From Flavobacterium sp. UBA7663 (lineage in GTDB: Bacteria > Bacteroidota > Bacteroidia > Flavobacteriales > Flavobacteriaceae), in NCBI RefSeq assembly GCF_002483315.1, contig NZ_DLHR01000021.1, positions 1 through 7,348 of the forward strand: 7,348 bases of DNA, in the 5' to 3' direction. The position numbers and the translations under genes were made by a program. The notes below the pieces were generated by a model. The model was given only the letters and a program-made list of their open reading frames with translations. It did not search any database and was not told the origin of the DNA. This document shows positions 5,230 to 7,348 of the stretch, piece after piece; the first letter of the stretch is position 1; the number at the start of each line of letters is the position of its first letter.

Positions 5230-5805
5230 TTACCAATTGATTCGTTCCCAAATATCTCCTTTGAAAGTTATGTATTTTACAATTCCGTAGTTAACATCCC
5301 AATAAAGTATATTTGGACTATTTTCATTAGCTCCCGAAAATTGGGGTTTATTATAGATAAGCAAATAAGCATTCTCAATCTTTTTATCACTTAAAAATAA
5401 GGTTATCGATTGAGTTTCTGCATTATTATCAAGATAAAAATCTGAATACAAATATTCAAATTCCAAAGCATTTACTGGATTATAACTTGATTTACAAAGC
5501 GAATACATATATGCGGTTTCAGGTCTGTATGGATTTTTAATGTTTTTATTTTTGTATTCAATGTCAGCATGATGAAAAATAACCTCCATATCTATCATAG
5601 GTTCATAGTTTCGGTACTTCTTCTTATTGGTAATTATAGTAGTGTCTTTATCTTTTGTAAACAGATTTTGAAAAATAATTGTATCATTTTTTTTGTAAAC
5701 ATTGAATCCTGATAATTCTTTTTTAGTGAGTCGAGGTCTTTGGAGACATGAAGTCAAAGCCAGATTGACGATGAAAAATCCAATTATGAGAAATTTAAAA
5801 TTCAT
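5230..5805 (-). CDS. Lipoprotein of unknown family
   Basis: A 191-residue lipoprotein. The signal MNFKFLIIGFFIVNLALTSC ends in a clear lipobox (LTSC) with acylated Cys20, followed by a basic linker (LQRPRLTKKEL). The mature domain is rich in Tyr, Asn, Lys and Asp, with several likely beta strands (DTIIFQNLF, MEVIFHHADIEY, QSITLFLSDKK, NAYLLIYN, YGIVKYITFKGDIWERINW). Cys104 is the only other cysteine. The aromatic C-terminus suggests a complete, folded domain and not a truncation. ATG 5805 lies 38 nt after the cassette terminal repeat. The TAA follows immediately after the opposite repeat, so the coding region fills the cassette. I do not recognise the family. Confidence 0.83.
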   Translation of the reverse strand: MNFKFLIIGFFIVNLALTSCLQRPRLTKKELSGFNVYKKNDTIIFQNLFTKDKDTTIITNKKKYRNYEPMIDMEVIFHHADIEYKNKNIKNPYRPETAYMYSLCKSSYNPVNALEFEYLYSDFYLDNNAETQSITLFLSDKKIENAYLLIYNKPQFSGANENSPNILYWDVNYGIVKYITFKGDIWERINW

Positions 5806-5849
5806 TGTACATATTTTAGTTTTGATTTTTCAGCGGTTCGTTTCGGCTT

Positions 5850-5986
5850 TCAGCTAACGTCCCGCGCATAGGCGACGTTGCGACTAAAGCGGAAACGAGT
5901 ATTTTCCGCTAATATAAAGTTTATTCGTGAAAACAGAGTTGAAGCAACTCAAAACCAGCAATGTTCGCTTATGCGCTGTTGTGTGT
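5850..5986 (-). repeat. attC-like site K
   Basis: Left core TCAGCTAAC (5850-5858; extended 5844-5858) is the partner of 5215-5229. Right core GTTGTGTGT (5978-5986) pairs with 6492-6500. It has the same arm type as B, G and L but with compensatory changes: GCGCATAGGCGA on the left and TCGCTTATGCGC on the right, where B/G/L have GCGCACA and TGTGCGC. The A-T for C-G swap in both arms preserves pairing. Confidence 0.86.
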
Positions 5987-5992
5987 TCGTGC

Positions 5993-6463
5993 TTATGAAT
6001 TAATTTTACTTATGATATTTTCTTTAAACCAATTCCTATCGGATTCTGTTTTGAACGCTTCATTTGGCACATAGATAAATTGAATTTTAGACAGGTAAAG
6101 CAAGTAATCATTTTTTAGCTTTAAGTATTTGACGAAATGTTCAGTTAAAATTGTACTAGACGTTCCGTCGCTAAGAATAGCGATAATTCTATCATTGAAA
6201 ATTTCGTATTCTCTTTCAAGTAAATAAGATTTATTGTCTTTTGAATTTGCAAACCGCCAATATTGGAAAACAATAAGCAATGGATACAAGATAGTAAAAG
6301 AAATTATAAAGACAGAATTAGCATCTCCTTGTCCAGTTGTGAAAACCAGCATTCCCATTAGTATCATCAAAATGATAAACCACCATCTTTTTCTCCAATA
6401 TATTTTTAGCAAGGTCGTGAAAACCGTATTGGTCGTTAATTTAATTTTGTTTGTCTTAATCAT
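5993..6463 (-). CDS. YcxB-like membrane protein
   Basis: A 156-residue integral membrane protein. A basic N-terminal stretch (KIYWRKRWW) leads into two helices (about residues 27-43 and 51-68). A cytosolic beta-rich domain follows, with EREYEIFNDRIIAILSDGTSS, VKYLKLKNDYLLYLSKIQFIYVPNEAFKTESDRNWF. The LYLSK-QF-YVPxxAF signature and topology match my recollection of the YcxB-like C-terminal domain, a PH-like fold of unknown role in small bacterial membrane proteins. The call is from motif recognition only. ATG 6463 is chosen, 22 nt after the cassette terminal repeat. An in-frame ATG at 6490 lies inside that repeat and would add nine residues. The TAA abuts the other repeat (5978-5992). Confidence 0.8.
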   Translation of the reverse strand: MIKTNKIKLTTNTVFTTLLKIYWRKRWWFIILMILMGMLVFTTGQGDANSVFIISFTILYPLLIVFQYWRFANSKDNKSYLLEREYEIFNDRIIAILSDGTSSTILTEHFVKYLKLKNDYLLYLSKIQFIYVPNEAFKTESDRNWFKENIISKINS

Positions 6464-6491
6464 TTTTAACTCTACGATTGTTTTTAGCATG

Positions 6492-6628
6492 ACACACAAC
6501 GTCCCGCGCACAGGCGACGTTGCGACCAAAGCGGAACTGAGTATTTTCCGCTAAGATAGAATTTATTCGTGAAAATAGAGCCGAAGCTACTGAAAACCAG
6601 CAATGATCGCTTGTGCGCTGTTAGGCGA
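6492..6628 (-). repeat. attC-like site L
   Basis: Left core ACACACAAC (6492-6500) is the partner of 5978-5986; the extension TGCT/AGCA also pairs, with a one-base offset. Right core GTTAGGCGA (6620-6628; extended to 6634) pairs with 7316-7330. The inner 120 bp are nearly identical to B and G, with GCGCACAGGCGA paired to TCGCTTGTGCGC and a GAACTGAGT variant in the internal loop. Confidence 0.86.
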
Positions 6629-6635
6629 TGGCAAT

Positions 6636-7301
6636 TTATGTCTTTATTGAATCTTCAAAATTTTTCTTTAATAAAGCCAACTCAGGTAAATGGTTAAACA
6701 ATTCTTCCAAAAACTTTAAAGAATATTTGTAAAAATGATTTATCGCATTATTATTTAGTAAATCAACTGTATTTGTTTGAGGAGTAAAAGTAAGATCTAA
6801 TAATTTCTTTTCTTTTAAATATTCAAAAATCGGCTTGAACTTGCTCGAACATTCTGCACCTGTTTTTGCGTTTTCTGTATAATATTCAATCTGAATTACG
6901 TTTCCGTGAACGAGCAAATTTCTGAATTTGAAAAGTAGGGATATGCTTTTCCAAACATCTGGAGTGATTTTGGATGATAACTTTTGACCAAAAATAATTT
7001 CAAAAAAATCAACATAATTTGCCCATGTTGCACCATCAAGTTTTTTATCAAAATATTCAACTACACAGACTTCAAATCTTGTTTTTGAATTGATACGAGT
7101 ATAAAATATCTCAGTTTGCATTTCAAAAACCATTCCTTCTATAAAAGTTGCAAGTTCAATTATAATAGAGGAATTTATCATAGAAATTAAATCAACTTTT
7201 TCTATTGAATCCAATAAGTTACGTTGCTCAATTTTCCAATTAATTAAGGTTGGATAATTAATCCAAATATGATTGTCATCATAAAAAAAGGTACTTTTCA
7301 T
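6636..7301 (-). CDS. HEPN-fold protein with RNLLVH motif, putative RNase
   Basis: A 221-residue, largely alpha-helical cytosolic protein without a signal peptide. Helices in the first third (LISMINSSIIIELATFIEGMVFEMQTEIF, residues 38-67) precede WKSISLLFKFRNLLVHGN. There Arg127-Asn128 and His132 form the R-N-x3-H pattern typical of HEPN domains, in which the Arg and His are catalytic in RNase toxins and defence effectors; a downstream helical segment (NHFYKYSLKFLEELFNHL) closes the domain. Many HEPN families act in abortive infection, toxin-antitoxin or RNA processing. No MNT nucleotidyltransferase partner is adjacent, so a classic HEPN-MNT pair is not supported. The start at ATG 7301 is 14 nt after the terminal repeat. 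The TAA lies one base beyond the other repeat, so the cassette is entirely filled. Non-catalytic binding roles remain possible. Confidence 0.8.
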   Translation of the reverse strand: MKSTFFYDDNHIWINYPTLINWKIEQRNLLDSIEKVDLISMINSSIIIELATFIEGMVFEMQTEIFYTRINSKTRFEVCVVEYFDKKLDGATWANYVDFFEIIFGQKLSSKITPDVWKSISLLFKFRNLLVHGNVIQIEYYTENAKTGAECSSKFKPIFEYLKEKKLLDLTFTPQTNTVDLLNNNAINHFYKYSLKFLEELFNHLPELALLKKNFEDSIKT

Positions 7302-7321
7302 AGTTGCATTTTCATTTGCTT

Positions 7322-7348
7322 TCGCCTAACGTCCCGCGCACAGGCGAC
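7322..7348 (-). repeat. attC-like site M, cut by window edge
   Basis: Only the left 27 bp is present: core TCGCCTAAC (7322-7330; extended 7316-7330), the partner of 6620-6634, followed by GTCCC and GCGCACAGGCGAC. This matches sites B, G and L exactly, so a full copy of that subtype probably continues to the right, with at least one more cassette beyond. Confidence 0.8.

Larger units (their letters stand above)
1..7348 (-). mobile_element. Integron-type gene-cassette array segment, 12 cassettes, no integrase in window
   Basis: Thirteen 134-137 bp palindromic sites separate twelve inserts of roughly 240-690 bp. Ten inserts carry one convincing minus-strand gene. Stop codons usually fall inside or within 2 nt of the end of the cassette, and start codons lie 0-43 nt after the cassette start, so there is almost no room for individual promoters. 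Read on the minus strand, each site starts with ...AAC-A and ends ...ACGTT-R, like an integron attC. The first 9-15 nt of each cassette are complementary to the last 9-15 nt before its own site, which identifies the cassette boundaries. Only GTTR is invariant in the core; the usual GTTRRRY is often violated. No intI or attI is seen; an upstream integrase would be expected beyond the right edge. An integrase-less cluster or a different recombinase remains possible. Confidence 0.82.

Noticed and set aside
5993..6490. Upstream ATG at 6490 for the YcxB-like protein
   Set aside because: It lies inside the terminal repeat and adds nine residues before a good Met start. It cannot be excluded, but 6463 fits the spacing of the other cassettes better.
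6234..6554. Plus-strand frame of 106 codons opposite the YcxB-like gene
   Set aside because: Antisense to a gene with recognisable family motifs and two clear membrane helices; extends into site L.
7..7348. CRISPR array
   Set aside because: The repeats are about 135 bp, palindromic and variable in the arms, and the inserts are gene-sized; none of the geometry fits CRISPR repeats and spacers.
7..7348. Insertion sequences or MITEs bounded by terminal inverted repeats
   Set aside because: No transposase or target-site duplications. The inverted ends differ from cassette to cassette, whereas one transposon family would share its ends.

Overview
The window is a stretch of a mobile gene-cassette array of the integron type, probably from a low-GC Bacteroidota (Flavobacteriia/Cytophagia-like) genome. 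The organism call is an inference. It rests on the AT-rich coding sequence, the absence of clear Shine-Dalgarno sequences, the short Bacteroidota-style lipoprotein signals (SCKS, SCQS, SCYT, SCLQ), and small exported proteins resembling Bacteroidota families.

Layout: thirteen copies (A to M, the last cut by the window edge) of a 134-137 bp imperfect palindrome alternate with twelve short inserts, and ten inserts carry one convincing gene. All ten genes lie on the minus strand. Read on that strand, each unit is 'gene, then hairpin site'. Each site begins with an inverse core ending in AAC, continues through a long imperfect stem and a conserved centre, and ends in ACGTT plus the next core, as in an integron attC. 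The start of each cassette is complementary to the end of the same cassette, next to its own attC, and not to its neighbour. This is the classical signature of cassettes that pass through a circular form. Here the match is about 15 nt rather than 7 nt, with a fixed wobble/mismatch at positions 10-11.

Genes from right to left, in transcription order: a HEPN-fold protein with an RNLLVH motif; a YcxB-like two-helix membrane protein; a lipoprotein; a gene-poor cassette with a perfect 25-bp inverted repeat; a small lipoprotein; a small two-helix membrane protein; a secreted lipocalin-like protein; a cassette with no convincing gene; an SGNH-hydrolase lipoprotein; an unknown cytosolic protein; a secreted cysteine-containing protein; and a lipocalin-like lipoprotein. 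Six of the ten clear genes encode exported proteins and two encode membrane proteins. The genes do not form a pathway. They look like independent accessory functions that depend on an upstream promoter.

No integrase, attI or recognisable promoter is present. If one exists nearby, it should lie beyond the right edge. Otherwise this is an integrase-less cassette cluster.
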